From positions 41,547 to 88,009 of the forward strand of contig CAJOFL010000008.1 of NCBI GenBank assembly GCA_905233895.1: 46,463 nt of DNA, given 5' to 3'. The DNA is from an uncultured Bacteroidales bacterium (GTDB lineage Bacteria; Bacteroidota; Bacteroidia; Bacteroidales; P3). Below the pieces are notes generated by a model that worked only from the letters and a program-made list of their open reading frames with translations, searched no databases and had not been told where the DNA came from. Shown here in pieces: positions 24,967 through 35,015 of the stretch. Made by a program: the position numbers and the translations under genes. Positions within the stretch are counted from its first letter, which is position 1. Each line of letters starts with the position of its first letter.

Positions 24967-25733
24967 ATCCGTTCTATTGCTTCCGACGGGCACCATCCGG
25001 AGGTTCCATCAGCTATAGTTATCTTGTTCCAACCTTCGAGGCTTTCGCTGATGTGTACCCGTGTGCCGGCGTGGAGAATCATCTTGTCTGTGCTCTGGTT
25101 CTCTGGTGACCCCTTGACCGATACCGATTGCTGCATCACGATGGCTTCGGAGTGGGCATTGCGCCAATGGGTGGACGAGATGAGGAAAGCTGTTGATATC
25201 AGGAACAGTATCCCGAGGGCTATACCGATACCAAGAGCCCAACGACGCAGTATGGTATTGCGCCCTAGGGTCACCGTCAGAATTGCAGCTGTCGTGAGTG
25301 CGAGAAGTATGAGCCAGATGGTGCGCCAAGCTGCAGGAGTTACACCTGTGCGAAGGGCATCAATCCAACGGGCGATGAAGAGTCGCGGGAGGTTGTCGAT
25401 ATGGTCGATGGTCTTGCTTTGAGCCAGTGCAAGGTTCTCGCGGGCGTCTTTCATCGAGGGTTTCAGGCGAATGGCGCGCTCATAGTTGAGGATTGCGCGT
25501 GGAAAGTCGTCGGTGCGGTAGTAGGCGTTGCCCAGATTGTAGTAGAGTTCGGCCGAAGTGAACCCATTTGAAAGTACCGCCTCGTAGACACTGATAGCAC
25601 CTGCATAGTCGCCCACTCGGTAGCATGAATCACCGTCGCGGGCTTCCTGTTCTTTCAGGTGGACGTTTGATATTGCTTGCGCTTCGGGTGCAAGGATGAG
25701 GATTGTTGCCAGTATGAAGAGTATCTTTTTCAT
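24963..25733 (-). CDS. batE: BatE: TPR and SH3-like membrane protein
   Basis: The 256-residue protein has a signal peptide, TPR repeats (about 35-105, 'AELYYNLGNAYYRTDDFPRAILNYERAIRLKP' in pieces), two transmembrane helices (about 140-190) and a C-terminal bacterial SH3-like domain ('VSVKGSPENQSTDKMILHAGTRVHI', 'SGWCPSEAIERI'). This is the layout of BatE of Bacteroidota aerotolerance (Bat) operons, in which Bat proteins form a cell-envelope complex. It lies 12 bases after batD. Confidence 0.88.
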   Translation of the reverse strand: MKKILFILATILILAPEAQAISNVHLKEQEARDGDSCYRVGDYAGAISVYEAVLSNGFTSAELYYNLGNAYYRTDDFPRAILNYERAIRLKPSMKDARENLALAQSKTIDHIDNLPRLFIARWIDALRTGVTPAAWRTIWLILLALTTAAILTVTLGRNTILRRWALGIGIALGILFLISTAFLISSTHWRNAHSEAIVMQQSVSVKGSPENQSTDKMILHAGTRVHISESLEGWNKITIADGTSGWCPSEAIERI

Positions 25734-25745
25734 AGTTCTATGCCG

Positions 25746-27542
25746 TTAAACCAAATTCACAATCATATTCAGTGCCTCGTCGTAGATTTGCTGCATCTGT
25801 TGGCTGGGGTCGCCTGGGGCGAAACGGGCCATATCAACATCCTGCAGCACCTGCATGATGGATTCCTGTTGCACGTCGTTTACCTGGCGTTCCTGCAAGC
25901 TGGCGCTCACTGTCTCACGGCTGAGCTGCGAGAGTGGAATGTTGTACTTGTCGGACAGGCATCCCCAGATGGCACGATAAATCTCCTCGTAGAAGCTTTC
26001 AGTGGAGTTGGTACCAAGCAACGCATTTGCGCGACGCAGCCGTTTTTGTGCCAATCGGGTGGCTCGTTTCATCTTCATCCCGGCTACATCGGCTTCCGAT
26101 TTGCGTCTGCGTTGGACGTAGGCTGCCCACACACCTTCACCCGCAAGGATTAGCGCAGCAAGAACCCAGAAAAGCCAACTGCAGCTTTCGCGTTTGCTGA
26201 TGGTTTGTAACTTGGTGACGGGATGGATGTAGTTGATGTCGGTGTTGAGGTGGCGAACCTCTTCTTTCATGGTGGCGTTTGCACGGCTGTCGCCCTTTGT
26301 CACCTCCACCTCCTGGGCGGGAATCTCGCGGGTGACATACTGGCCGGTGGCGGGATCGAAGTAGACAAAGTGCAGAGCAGGAATAGTGAAATCTCCCTGA
26401 CTGCGGGGGATAAGCACCCATTCGAAGGTGCGGCTGCCGCTGATGCCTGCATCGCTCTTGCGGATATTGTCGTCAATTTGCGGGTCGTATACCTCGAACA
26501 CCGAGGGGAACTGGGGTTTAGGTGCCTCTATGAGCATGAGGTTTCCGCTACCGCTCACAGTTACGCGGTAGGAGATGGCTTCGTTGGCCTTCACCTGGTC
26601 GAGGTTGAGGCCTCCTTTGACATCGAAGCGGCCCACAGCGCCGCCGAACCCTTCGGGTGCATGTGGCAATGGACGGACGTTGACGGTGAGCGGGCGTGTG
26701 GATAGTGGGCGTTCAACTGCCTGCTGGGGATTGAAGAAGGGGTCGTCGAAGAGGTCCCAGATGCTTCCCGTGCGTTGCCGTTGGCGTTGTACCATAGCCA
26801 GCACGTTGAGGTCCAGAGGCTCGATTGTGAGGCGACCGCTCTCCTGCGCGAAGAGGGCTCCACGACGTATTTCGGCCACCTTATAACGACGGTCGCCTAT
26901 GGTTTCGTAGTACTGCTTCACCTGCTGGTGGTCGTCGGTAAGGTCTTCTGCCCAGAAGCCACGGTTGCGTGGAAGCTTGTCGATGGCGAACTGGCTGACC
27001 TGTACCTGGGTGTAGATTTTATAAGTGATAATCACCTGTTCTCCTTGCCAGGGGTTGCTGTTGCTTATCGAGGCGCGGGCGAAGAGGGTGCTCTCGTCAA
27101 TCTGGGTGGGTTGTGCGGCCGGTTGGCTGTTTTGCTGCTGCTGTGCCTGCTGTTGTTGCTGCTGGGCACTCATCTTCTCTACTTTGACGGAGAACGGACG
27201 GCTGCTGATTTTCTTGCCGCCTACGGTGCATGAAGCAGCATCAACGTTGAAGGTGCCTTCTGCATCGGCCCGCAGAATATAGGTGAAGGTGGTTTGCACC
27301 GAGTGTGAGGCCTGTCCGTTGATAAAACTCATGCTTGACGAGGACGACACATTGGGGCCGGAAAGGGTGCTGAATCCTTTGAAGGAGGGCCCCTTGAAGT
27401 CTCGTGTCTGGTCGTTTACCACGAAACGCACGGTGAAGTTGCTGCCGGCGTAGACGCTCGATGGTGCCTGTACGGAGATTTCCTGTGCTGTCACCACGGT
27501 GAACGCCAGAAGTGTGAATAGTATGTTGATTATGTGTTTCAT
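25746..27542 (-). CDS. batD: BatD family protein
   Basis: The 598-residue protein has a signal peptide (MKHIINILFTLLAFTVVTAQ), tandem Ig-like beta domains ('ISVQAPSSVYAGSNFTVRFVVND' start), a glutamine-rich linker (QQQQQQAQQQQ), 'EQVIITYKIYTQVQVSQF' typical of BatD, a transmembrane helix near 455-475 (SWLFWVLAALILAG) and a cytoplasmic helical tail. BatD is annotated as an oxygen-tolerance protein. It probably works with the VWA proteins BatA and BatB in the inner membrane/periplasm. It sits between batC (23 bases) and batE (12 bases). Confidence 0.93.
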   Translation of the reverse strand: MKHIINILFTLLAFTVVTAQEISVQAPSSVYAGSNFTVRFVVNDQTRDFKGPSFKGFSTLSGPNVSSSSSMSFINGQASHSVQTTFTYILRADAEGTFNVDAASCTVGGKKISSRPFSVKVEKMSAQQQQQQAQQQQNSQPAAQPTQIDESTLFARASISNSNPWQGEQVIITYKIYTQVQVSQFAIDKLPRNRGFWAEDLTDDHQQVKQYYETIGDRRYKVAEIRRGALFAQESGRLTIEPLDLNVLAMVQRQRQRTGSIWDLFDDPFFNPQQAVERPLSTRPLTVNVRPLPHAPEGFGGAVGRFDVKGGLNLDQVKANEAISYRVTVSGSGNLMLIEAPKPQFPSVFEVYDPQIDDNIRKSDAGISGSRTFEWVLIPRSQGDFTIPALHFVYFDPATGQYVTREIPAQEVEVTKGDSRANATMKEEVRHLNTDINYIHPVTKLQTISKRESCSWLFWVLAALILAGEGVWAAYVQRRRKSEADVAGMKMKRATRLAQKRLRRANALLGTNSTESFYEEIYRAIWGCLSDKYNIPLSQLSRETVSASLQERQVNDVQQESIMQVLQDVDMARFAPGDPSQQMQQIYDEALNMIVNLV

Positions 27543-27565
27543 TTGTCTTAACTGCTGTCTGCTGG

Positions 27566-28345
27566 TTACCAGTCTTTGTCTTTCTTGCCGCTACGGGCTT
27601 TTTCGTTGCTGCGGTTTACCTCGCGAAGAGTCTGCCGCTCGTTGTTCTTCATGGCTTCAAGCATTCGTTCGGCATCGCGCTTTCGGGTTTCCTGGCTATC
27701 GTGGCGGTTTTCTTGTTGCTGACCTTGTTTTTGTTGCTGGTCCTGCTGCTGGTTCTGTTGATTCTGCTGTTGGTTTTGTTGCTGTTGGTTTTCGTCGTTG
27801 TTTCCCTGCCCCTGTTGGTTTTGTTGCTGCTGGTTCTGCTGCTGTTCGTTGTTCTGGCCACCTTGTTGCTGCTGTTGCTGTTGTTGTTGCATCTGTTGCA
27901 GCAGTCGGCGGGCGAGTGCGAGGTTGTATCGTGTATCGTCGTTCTTGGGGTTGAGTTTGAGGGCTTCCTGATATGACTTGAGGGCCTCCTGGAGCATCTC
28001 CTGCTGCTGGTTTTCAATACCGGCTTTGAGCAGGCTGTTTCCACGATTGTGGAGGGCATTGGCTTTACGATGGTCGCTGACTTTTGGGTCGGCGAGGGTC
28101 TGCTCGTAGTGGCGGGCAGCATCGTCGTATTTCTTCTGCCGATAGAGTGATGCCCCGAGATTGTATTGCCCACGGGCATCGGTAGTGTCGCGTTCCAATG
28201 CGCGACGGTAAGCTACCTCGGCCTGGTCGTAGCGTTCCTTGTTGTACTGCCTGTTGCCTTCACGCAGCTGATGACGTGATGCCTGAGCCCCGGCGGTCAG
28301 TTGCAATGCAAGCAATGCTATGGTATATATTAATATCCTTTTCAT
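27566..28345 (-). CDS. batC: BatC: TPR protein with a glutamine-rich tail
   Basis: The 259-residue protein has a signal peptide (MKRILIYTIALLALQLTAGAQA) and TPR repeats (about 25-140, 'QYNLGASLYRQKKYDDAARHYEQTL' in pieces). A long Gln/Asn tract (about 150-215) is encoded by mixed CAG/CAA codons, and the tail is charged. BatC is the periplasmic TPR partner in Bat operons, and the Q-rich tail is typical of Bacteroidota versions. It starts 5 bases after the batB stop. Confidence 0.9.
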   Translation of the reverse strand: MKRILIYTIALLALQLTAGAQASRHQLREGNRQYNKERYDQAEVAYRRALERDTTDARGQYNLGASLYRQKKYDDAARHYEQTLADPKVSDHRKANALHNRGNSLLKAGIENQQQEMLQEALKSYQEALKLNPKNDDTRYNLALARRLLQQMQQQQQQQQQGGQNNEQQQNQQQQNQQGQGNNDENQQQQNQQQNQQNQQQDQQQKQGQQQENRHDSQETRKRDAERMLEAMKNNERQTLREVNRSNEKARSGKKDKDW

Positions 28346-28350
28346 CTGTC

Positions 28351-29403
28351 TTAACTCCTAGCTTCAAACAGGTTCCACTTTCTGTTGCTTCGCTCGAAAA
28401 GCATCAGTTCGGCCAGTAGGCATATCAGTGCAGCCACGAGAGGATATTGGTATCGGCTTTCGAATGCGCTGAGCTGTGCTTCGCCGTAGTCCTCTTTCTC
28501 GAGGTTGTTGATAAGGTTCACAATCTCACCCAATCCGCCCGAAGCTGAAGAGGCGCGAGTATATACTCCATTGCCCGCTTCGGCTATCTGTCGCAGCATC
28601 TGCTCGTTGAGGTGGGTCATCACTATGCTCCCGCCCCGTTCGCGCTTGTAGGTGCTGCGACGTTTCTGGTGGTCGTATTCGGGGATTGGTGCTCCGTCGG
28701 GAAGACCCATACCGATGGTGCATACCCGAACACCCTCGCGAGCTGCGTTGCGGGCAGCACCGACGGCATCGTCTTCGTGATTTTCTCCGTCGCTGATGAC
28801 GATTATGGCACGTCCTTTGTTCTTCTCCCACGGACGGTCGGGGTCTCCATAGCCAAGGGTTTCCATTGCTTTGCCTATAGCGTCGCCGATGGCGGTTCCT
28901 TGTGACGAAATCATGTCGCAGCTCATATCGTCAAGGAAGAGCTTTGTCGCACCATAGTCGCCAGTAAGGGGCATCTGTATGAAACTCTCACCCGCAAAGG
29001 CCACGAGGCTCACGCGGTCGCCGCCAAGAGTGGAAAGGAGATTGCTCACCACACGTTTGCCTCGTTCCAGACGGTTGGGCTGAAGGTCTTCGGCCATCAT
29101 ACTGTTCGAGAGGTCGAGACAGATGGCTATGTCGCTTCCGCTTTGCTTGGTCTTTTCGAGGCGGGTGCCAAACTGGGGATTGGCCACCGCCACAATGATG
29201 AAGGCTACCGCACAGAGTAGGAGTGCGGTCTTGAGGGCCGGGCGCCAAGTGGATTTATCGGGAATCAAACGGCCGAACATAGGTCGGTCGGCCCAGTGGC
29301 TGAGACGCCTGTTGGCTCGCCAAACCATGTAGCCCCACGCGAGGCCTAGGAGTGCCAGCGGAAGCAGCAGCCAGAGGTATTCTATATGTTCAAATCGTAT
29401 CAT
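28351..29403 (-). CDS. batB: BatB: VWA-domain membrane protein
   Basis: The 350-residue protein has an N-terminal BatA/BatB transmembrane region, a second helix near 58-76, a von Willebrand A domain with the metal-ion site 'CLDLSNSMMAED' and the further MIDAS Thr/Asp regions, and a C-terminal helix ('LVAALICLLAELMLF'). VWA proteins of this type partner with the MoxR ATPase. It starts 6 bases after the batA stop. Confidence 0.93.
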   Translation of the reverse strand: MIRFEHIEYLWLLLPLALLGLAWGYMVWRANRRLSHWADRPMFGRLIPDKSTWRPALKTALLLCAVAFIIVAVANPQFGTRLEKTKQSGSDIAICLDLSNSMMAEDLQPNRLERGKRVVSNLLSTLGGDRVSLVAFAGESFIQMPLTGDYGATKLFLDDMSCDMISSQGTAIGDAIGKAMETLGYGDPDRPWEKNKGRAIIVISDGENHEDDAVGAARNAAREGVRVCTIGMGLPDGAPIPEYDHQKRRSTYKRERGGSIVMTHLNEQMLRQIAEAGNGVYTRASSASGGLGEIVNLINNLEKEDYGEAQLSAFESRYQYPLVAALICLLAELMLFERSNRKWNLFEARS

Positions 29404-29409
29404 TGTTTT

Positions 29410-30402
29410 CTACCACTTAAACCAAATCCAACGAATAATCATTTCTGCAGCAAGAGCCAGCAGGGCAAGCCATAACCAGGGGGCGTACTCGTCGCGCGTC
29501 TGCGCGTATTGGGTTACATCGATTTTGCTCTTCTCCATTTCGTCGATTTGGGTGAAGATTTCTTTTAGTGCTTTCTTGTTGGTGGCGCGGAAATACTGTC
29601 CGTCGCTGGTGGCTTCGGCCATCTGCTGCATGAGTGGCTCGTCTATTTCGACGTCGATGTTCTGGTAGTGAACCCTTCCGAACTGGTCGCGGAAGGGGAA
29701 GGGTGCTTTGCCGCGAGAGCCGACGCCGATGGTATATAGGCGTATTCCGTAGAGGGCAGCAATCTCGGCCGCGTTCTGCGGGTCGATGCTTCCCTGGTTG
29801 TTGACACCGTCGGTCAGGAGGATGATGACCTTGCTCTTTGCGTCGCTGTCCTTGATGCGGTTGACGGCAGTGGCCAATCCGTCGCCAAGGGCGGTACCGT
29901 CGCGTACTATTCCGCTCTTGACTTTCTCCAATTGGCTGAGCAGTACCCTATGGTCAACAGTGAGGGGCACCTGGGTGAATGCTTCTCCGGCGAACACCAC
30001 GAGGCTCATGCGGTCGTTCTTGCGACCGTCGATAAATTCGGCTGCCACCTGTTTGGCGGCTTCGAGGCGGTTTGGCTTGAAGTCCTCGGCCAGCATACTG
30101 CCTGATATATCCATCGCCACCACAATGTCAATACCTTCCACCTTCATTTGCTGGCGGCTCAACTGACTTTGTGGACGGGCAAAAGCAATAACCAGTGCCC
30201 CCACTGCCAGTGTGCGAAGGGCATAGGGGAGCCAGCGCAGGCGCACACGGAGGGTCTTTTCGATACCGGTAAAGACATCAATGTCGGAGTGTTGCACGGC
30301 GGCCTCCTGCTTGTGGTAGCGCCAGATATAGTAGGCCACCATCAGCGGAATGGCAACGAGACCCAGCAGTAGCCAGGGGTGAGCAAAAGTGATGTTATTC
30401 AT
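29410..30402 (-). CDS. batA: BatA: VWA-domain membrane protein
   Basis: The 330-residue protein starts 'FAHPWLLLGLVAIPLMVAYY' with a helix, has a second helix near 62-76, a VWA domain with MIDAS 'AMDISGSMLAED' near residues 96-106 and 'DGTALGDGL', and a C-terminal helix ('WLWLALLALAAEMII'). It is a paralogue of the adjacent BatB, and the two together with MoxR and DUF58 form the conserved Bat core. It overlaps the upstream gene by 8 bases. Confidence 0.94.
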   Translation of the reverse strand: MNNITFAHPWLLLGLVAIPLMVAYYIWRYHKQEAAVQHSDIDVFTGIEKTLRVRLRWLPYALRTLAVGALVIAFARPQSQLSRQQMKVEGIDIVVAMDISGSMLAEDFKPNRLEAAKQVAAEFIDGRKNDRMSLVVFAGEAFTQVPLTVDHRVLLSQLEKVKSGIVRDGTALGDGLATAVNRIKDSDAKSKVIILLTDGVNNQGSIDPQNAAEIAALYGIRLYTIGVGSRGKAPFPFRDQFGRVHYQNIDVEIDEPLMQQMAEATSDGQYFRATNKKALKEIFTQIDEMEKSKIDVTQYAQTRDEYAPWLWLALLALAAEMIIRWIWFKW

Positions 30403-31273
30403 TTTGCACCTCCTCTTCTGCCGGTTTCACCAGCTGCCATAGTTGTTTTACGAACTCTACAGCCTCTGTCATCGAGCGTTCGTGCTCATGTGGCAGGGGT
30501 TCGCTCTTTGCGAACTTCACCAGGTCGGCCGTGGTGAAAATATCCTTCAAATGACTGCTGGCCACTGGCCACTGGCCACTGATAGCCTCTACCGTCTCGT
30601 CGCTGGTCATCTCGGTGGCGCGTATGCCGGTGGCCTCCTCGATAAAGAGGCGCACGGCGTCGGTCAATTCGGTGTGGTATTCCTTGCTTTTCCCGTTCTG
30701 CCAGAGTTGCTTGCGGCGCAGCTCCTCGAGGGTCTGCAGGGCGCGTTCTTCGGGGGTGCGGGTGTCGACGGGTTCGGTCATGCCGAGTATCTGCTGCACC
30801 GTCTTGCGGTGGGTGACGAGCCACCAAACACCGAATGCAATTGCTGCGATGGCCAGAGCCAGAAGAATCCAGCGGAATATCTCCCAGAAAGAATAGGGGA
30901 TACGTTCGAGTGGCATGATATCGCGCGGCTCCATTGCGGTTGTATCCACCTCGACATCGGTCACCACCAGCAGCAGCGAATCGTCTGGACTTAGTTTGAT
31001 GTAATGGTCGCCGGGTTCGAAGCTGGTGATTACGGTGCGTTGGGTGCGTGTGGCGGTGTCGAAAGTCTGGCTCAGGGCCACAATGTCGCCCGTAGTGAGC
31101 ATCTCGGCCGAGGGGTAGTTGAGGGCGTTGCGGATGTTGAGGGTGGTCTGGTCGCCGAGGGCTATGGTATCGGCCTCGAGTGTGGCCACGGCCTGCGCAT
31201 TCACAAGTGAAAAGTGTAAAGTGAAAAATGAAACTACACTTGCGCAGAACAGTATATGCAACAACTTCTTCAT
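30395..31273 (-). CDS. BatA-adjacent membrane protein (DUF4381-like)
   Basis: The 292-residue protein has a signal peptide, a beta-rich periplasmic domain (about 28-125), one transmembrane helix ('WILLALAIAAIAFGVWWLV', about 136-154) and a cytoplasmic helical domain. That domain contains 'LEELRRKQLWQNGKSKEYHTELTDAVRLFIEEATG' in pieces, like proteins sitting between DUF58 and batA in many Bat/MoxR loci. No enzymatic motif is seen. Two heptamer arrays are encoded in frame: residues 14-24 (the signal peptide core, FFTLHFS) and 231-239 (GQWPVASSH). Confidence 0.78.
   Translation of the reverse strand: MKKLLHILFCASVVSFFTLHFSLVNAQAVATLEADTIALGDQTTLNIRNALNYPSAEMLTTGDIVALSQTFDTATRTQRTVITSFEPGDHYIKLSPDDSLLLVVTDVEVDTTAMEPRDIMPLERIPYSFWEIFRWILLALAIAAIAFGVWWLVTHRKTVQQILGMTEPVDTRTPEERALQTLEELRRKQLWQNGKSKEYHTELTDAVRLFIEEATGIRATEMTSDETVEAISGQWPVASSHLKDIFTTADLVKFAKSEPLPHEHERSMTEAVEFVKQLWQLVKPAEEEVQNE
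30559..30582. repeat. Heptamer array TGGCCAC in the BatA-adjacent gene
   Basis: Three exact TGGCCAC units and a partial fourth, read in frame in the cytoplasmic domain. Confidence 0.65.
31204..31233. repeat. Heptamer array AAGTGAA forming a signal-peptide core
   Basis: Four 7-bp units (AAGTGAA, AAGTGTA, AAGTGAA, AAATGAA in plus-strand reading) encode FFTLHFS in the signal peptide of the BatA-adjacent protein. A degenerate version (15981-16010) encodes FLTLHFS in SurA. Confidence 0.6.
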
Positions 31274-31278
31274 TTGTC

Positions 31279-32142
31279 TTAACTCCTTTTACTCAATAGT
31301 GTACGCAGTGGTTTTACGAAGTCTTCGCCGGTATACATGGTTGCCATGTCGATACCGTAGCGTTTCATCAGCTGTTCGGTCTGCTGTCGGCGTTGTTCAT
31401 ATCGTGCGTCGGCCATGCGTCGCACGGCGGAGCTTCCGGTATCCACCCAGAGAGTCTCGGTACTCTCGGGGTCGTAGAACTTCACCAGACCGAGGTTTTC
31501 GAGGTGTTCTTCACGACGGTCGACCAGGCGGAGTGCCACCAGGTCATGCCGTCCTGCAGCAAGCTTCAGGGCGTCGGCATAGCCGGTGTCGTAGAAGTCG
31601 GAAAGCAGGAAGGTGGTGCAGCGTTTCTTGATGACGTTGTAGAAGTAGCCTAAGGCGCCTCCGATGTCGGTTCCGTTCGATTCGGGCTTGAAGGTGATGA
31701 GTTCGCGGATGATGCGCAGGATATGTGAGCGGCCTTTCTTGGGCGGTATGAACTTTTCGATACGGTCGCTGAAGAGAATCACGCCAACCTTGTCGTTGTT
31801 GGCGATGGCGCTGAAGGCTAGGGTGGCGGCCACCTCGGCGGCCAGCTCTTCCTTGAACTGGCTATGGGTGCCGAACCGGCCCGAACCGCTCACGTCGACC
31901 AGCAGCATCACCGTCAACTCGCGCTCCTCCTCGAACACCTTAACGTAGGGATGTGCCAATCGGGCCGTGACGTTCCAGTCGATATTGCGCACGTCGTCGC
32001 CGTACTGGTATTCGCGAACCTCGCTGAACACCATACCGCGCCCCTTGAAGGCCGAGTGGTATTCGCCGCTGAACATCTGCTGGCTCAGTCCACGCGCCTT
32101 GATTTCAATCTTGCGGACTTTCTTTATGATATCTTCGTCCAT
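31279..32142 (-). CDS. DUF58 / VWA-like protein of the Bat operon
   Basis: This 287-residue cytoplasmic protein carries the DUF58 signature 'REYQYGDDVRNIDWNVTARLAHPYVKVFEEERE' in pieces and a VWA-like metal site 'LLVDVSGSGRFG'. DUF58 proteins sit next to MoxR and VWA genes and are thought to be adaptor partners of the ATPase. I chose the ATG at 32142; a GTG directly upstream (32145) is possible. The gene follows moxR by 21 bases and precedes the BatA-adjacent membrane protein by 5. Confidence 0.93.
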   Translation of the reverse strand: MDEDIIKKVRKIEIKARGLSQQMFSGEYHSAFKGRGMVFSEVREYQYGDDVRNIDWNVTARLAHPYVKVFEEERELTVMLLVDVSGSGRFGTHSQFKEELAAEVAATLAFSAIANNDKVGVILFSDRIEKFIPPKKGRSHILRIIRELITFKPESNGTDIGGALGYFYNVIKKRCTTFLLSDFYDTGYADALKLAAGRHDLVALRLVDRREEHLENLGLVKFYDPESTETLWVDTGSSAVRRMADARYEQRRQQTEQLMKRYGIDMATMYTGEDFVKPLRTLLSKRS

Positions 32143-32163
32143 CACTAATCACTAAACACTGAA

Positions 32164-32165
<2 letters not shown>
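32143..32165. repeat. Heptamer array CACTAAT between moxR and DUF58
   Basis: Three units (CACTAAT, CACTAAA, CACTGAA) fill the gap between the two genes and reach into the moxR stop. Confidence 0.55.
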
Positions 32166-33165
<1,000 letters not shown>

Positions 33166-33308
33166 AGTTAAATATACATTTATGCTCTAATAACACACAT
33201 CCCGACCTTTTATTGTGTACTTTTTTGATTTTTTAGAATTGTTAAGATTTCGGATATCACGGGCTATATGCAATAAAAAATGATGCATCGCGTTATACAA
33301 AGAAAATC

Positions 33309-34001
33309 ATGCAGATGACAAAGGAATCGTTCAACCGTACGGAGATGCTTCTCGGAGTCGATGCCATGAGTCGGCTGACGCGTACGCGTGTGCTTCTATT
33401 CGGCGTGGGGGGCGTTGGTTCGTGGTGCGCCGAGGCGCTGGTGCGCAGTGGGGTAGGACATCTGGCTATGGTCGACCCCGACTGCGTCGATGCCACCAAT
33501 ATCAACCGCCAGTTGCCTGCCACCACCCTTACAGTGGGTCGCCCGAAGGTGGAGGTGATGCACGAGCGGCTGCTGGAAATCAACCCCGATGCCGAAATCG
33601 TGGCACGGTGTGAGAAGTTCAGCACCGATACGGCAGGGCAGTTCAATATTAATGAATACGATTATGTGATTGACGCCATCGACAACCTGGCCGACAAGAT
33701 GGAACTGATACTGCTCAGTACGCACAAAGATGGACCGGCGTTTTTCAGTTCGATGGGCGCGGCCTGCAAGATAGACCCGACGCAGGTGCGCGTCAGCGAG
33801 TTCTGGCAGATCGATGGGTGTCCGCTGGCGGCCAACCTGCGCAAGCGTATGCGCCGCGCCATGCGTTTCCCCGAGCGCAAGTTCAAATGTGTTTGGAGTC
33901 CCGAGGTGATCCGCGACCGCGGCAAAGGTTCCCTGGTTCACGTAACCGGTGCCATGGGCTTCGCCCTCGCTGGCTTGGTGGTGGAAGATGCTTTTTGTTG
34001 A
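33309..34001 (+). CDS. tcdA: tRNA threonylcarbamoyladenosine dehydratase
   Basis: This E1-like ThiF/MoeB-fold enzyme of the TcdA (CsdL/YgdL) type uses ATP to cyclise t6A37 to ct6A in ANN-decoding tRNAs. The 230 residues include 'FNRTEMLLGVDAMSRL', the nucleotide-binding 'LFGVGGVGSWCAEALVRSG', 'DPDCVDATNINRQLPA', the 'YDYVIDAIDNLADK' strand-turn and the C-terminal 'GSLVHVTGAMGFALAGLVV'. Met3 (33315) is an equally possible start. It is divergent from the Bat operon. Confidence 0.92.
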   Translation: MQMTKESFNRTEMLLGVDAMSRLTRTRVLLFGVGGVGSWCAEALVRSGVGHLAMVDPDCVDATNINRQLPATTLTVGRPKVEVMHERLLEINPDAEIVARCEKFSTDTAGQFNINEYDYVIDAIDNLADKMELILLSTHKDGPAFFSSMGAACKIDPTQVRVSEFWQIDGCPLAANLRKRMRRAMRFPERKFKCVWSPEVIRDRGKGSLVHVTGAMGFALAGLVVEDAFC

Positions 34002-34042
34002 AATTTAGGCGTAACTAATGCAGAGGTGCAATGTCAGCTCCG

Positions 34043-34264
34043 TTATAACGTTGACTGCGAGAAGTCAAGAATATAGGCAAATGAACCGTCTTCTTTTTTG
34101 TTGAACTTTGCAATGCAAATCAATTCGGGAATGTCTGCTGTCCAAAAAGGAACTTCAAAATCCTCTTTCATTGTTTTGGCCATTTGTTCTGCTTTCTCGT
34201 TACAGAGTTTCTTCAGTTTTTCCAAGTTGTCGTTTACTGAACCGACTAATGCATCTTGTCTCAT
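34043..34264 (-). CDS. Small hypothetical protein
   Basis: An unrecognised 73-residue protein without signal peptide or membrane segment. The N-terminal half is a charged amphipathic helix (EKLKKLCNEKAEQMAKTMKEDF) and the C-terminal half is beta-like ('ELICIAKFNKKEDGSFAYILDF'). It lies 25 bases after the 230-residue exported protein and may be co-transcribed. Codon use looks genuine, but there is no family evidence. Confidence 0.55.
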   Translation of the reverse strand: MRQDALVGSVNDNLEKLKKLCNEKAEQMAKTMKEDFEVPFWTADIPELICIAKFNKKEDGSFAYILDFSQSTL

Positions 34265-34289
34265 TTTTGTGTACTATTTTTAGGTTATA

Positions 34290-34982
34290 TTATAAATCTT
34301 CTCCATTGGAGTGGTTATGCTCGTTGTCGTAGTATAAGATTATCGAGTAACGACCGTACTGCTCGGAAATCATAAACCATACAGATTTGTAGGATACTTT
34401 CTCAAGTAACCAATCCATGGCAAGGCTTATGCCTACAGTTTGTCGCTCCGATTCTGTCATGTCTTCCCATTTTTCTTCGCCATAGTCTTCAAGAACTTTA
34501 TTGAGTAGCCATTCCTGCATTTCTATGGTGTCGGTATCTGTTTCCGTTACTTGATAGTATGCTGCTTCATATCTCTTATTGTACAGCGACATTTGAATGG
34601 AAATATCCTCTTCCTCGTTGATTTCGTATTCGCCAGTGATATTGGCTGGCAAGTATTTCCCATTTTTAGAGAACTGGTTACATAATGTATTGAAACGAAT
34701 TCTGATGTCTGCTTCATTTCTTGTTGGATATGCGTCGGAGACCATAATGCGCCACACCCTATTATTGTTCGTGACAATGTGGAGAGTGACATCACGACCA
34801 TTAAATTCACCCTCCATACAATCGAGTTTGGCGTTGTAGGTGAATCCCTTAGTTTTAAGTTTTTGCATCATGGCAGTCTTTGTTCCGTCCACTGGGATGC
34901 CTAGGAACTGTGTTATGTTTTTTTGTGCAGATGCAGCAAGGGCAATCACCAATGCCAGAACAATTGCTAGAATCTGTTTCAT
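34290..34982 (-). CDS. Exported hypothetical protein
   Basis: This 230-residue protein has a classical signal peptide (MKQILAIVLALVIALAASAQ). The mature part is acidic alpha/beta sequence, for example 'FLGIPVDGTKTAMMQKLKTKGF' and 'VTLHIVTNNNRVWRIMVSD'. That pattern is seen in uncharacterised Bacteroidota periplasmic proteins with two tandem small domains. There are no catalytic motifs. The gene is more AT-rich than its neighbours. No promoter is seen directly upstream; the nearest minus-strand promoter is the one for the 6S-like RNA, 34 bases upstream of whose stem end the gene begins, so it may be transcribed from there. Confidence 0.75.
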   Translation of the reverse strand: MKQILAIVLALVIALAASAQKNITQFLGIPVDGTKTAMMQKLKTKGFTYNAKLDCMEGEFNGRDVTLHIVTNNNRVWRIMVSDAYPTRNEADIRIRFNTLCNQFSKNGKYLPANITGEYEINEEEDISIQMSLYNKRYEAAYYQVTETDTDTIEMQEWLLNKVLEDYGEEKWEDMTESERQTVGISLAMDWLLEKVSYKSVWFMISEQYGRYSIILYYDNEHNHSNGEDL

Positions 34983-35015
34983 GTTATTATTTTTATTGGT
35001 TTACTTAAAACTACA

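Noticed and set aside
27690..27900. Repeat region in batC as another inserted array
   Set aside because: It is a trinucleotide-based glutamine/asparagine tract, common in BatC of Bacteroidota, unlike the 7/8/11-bp arrays.
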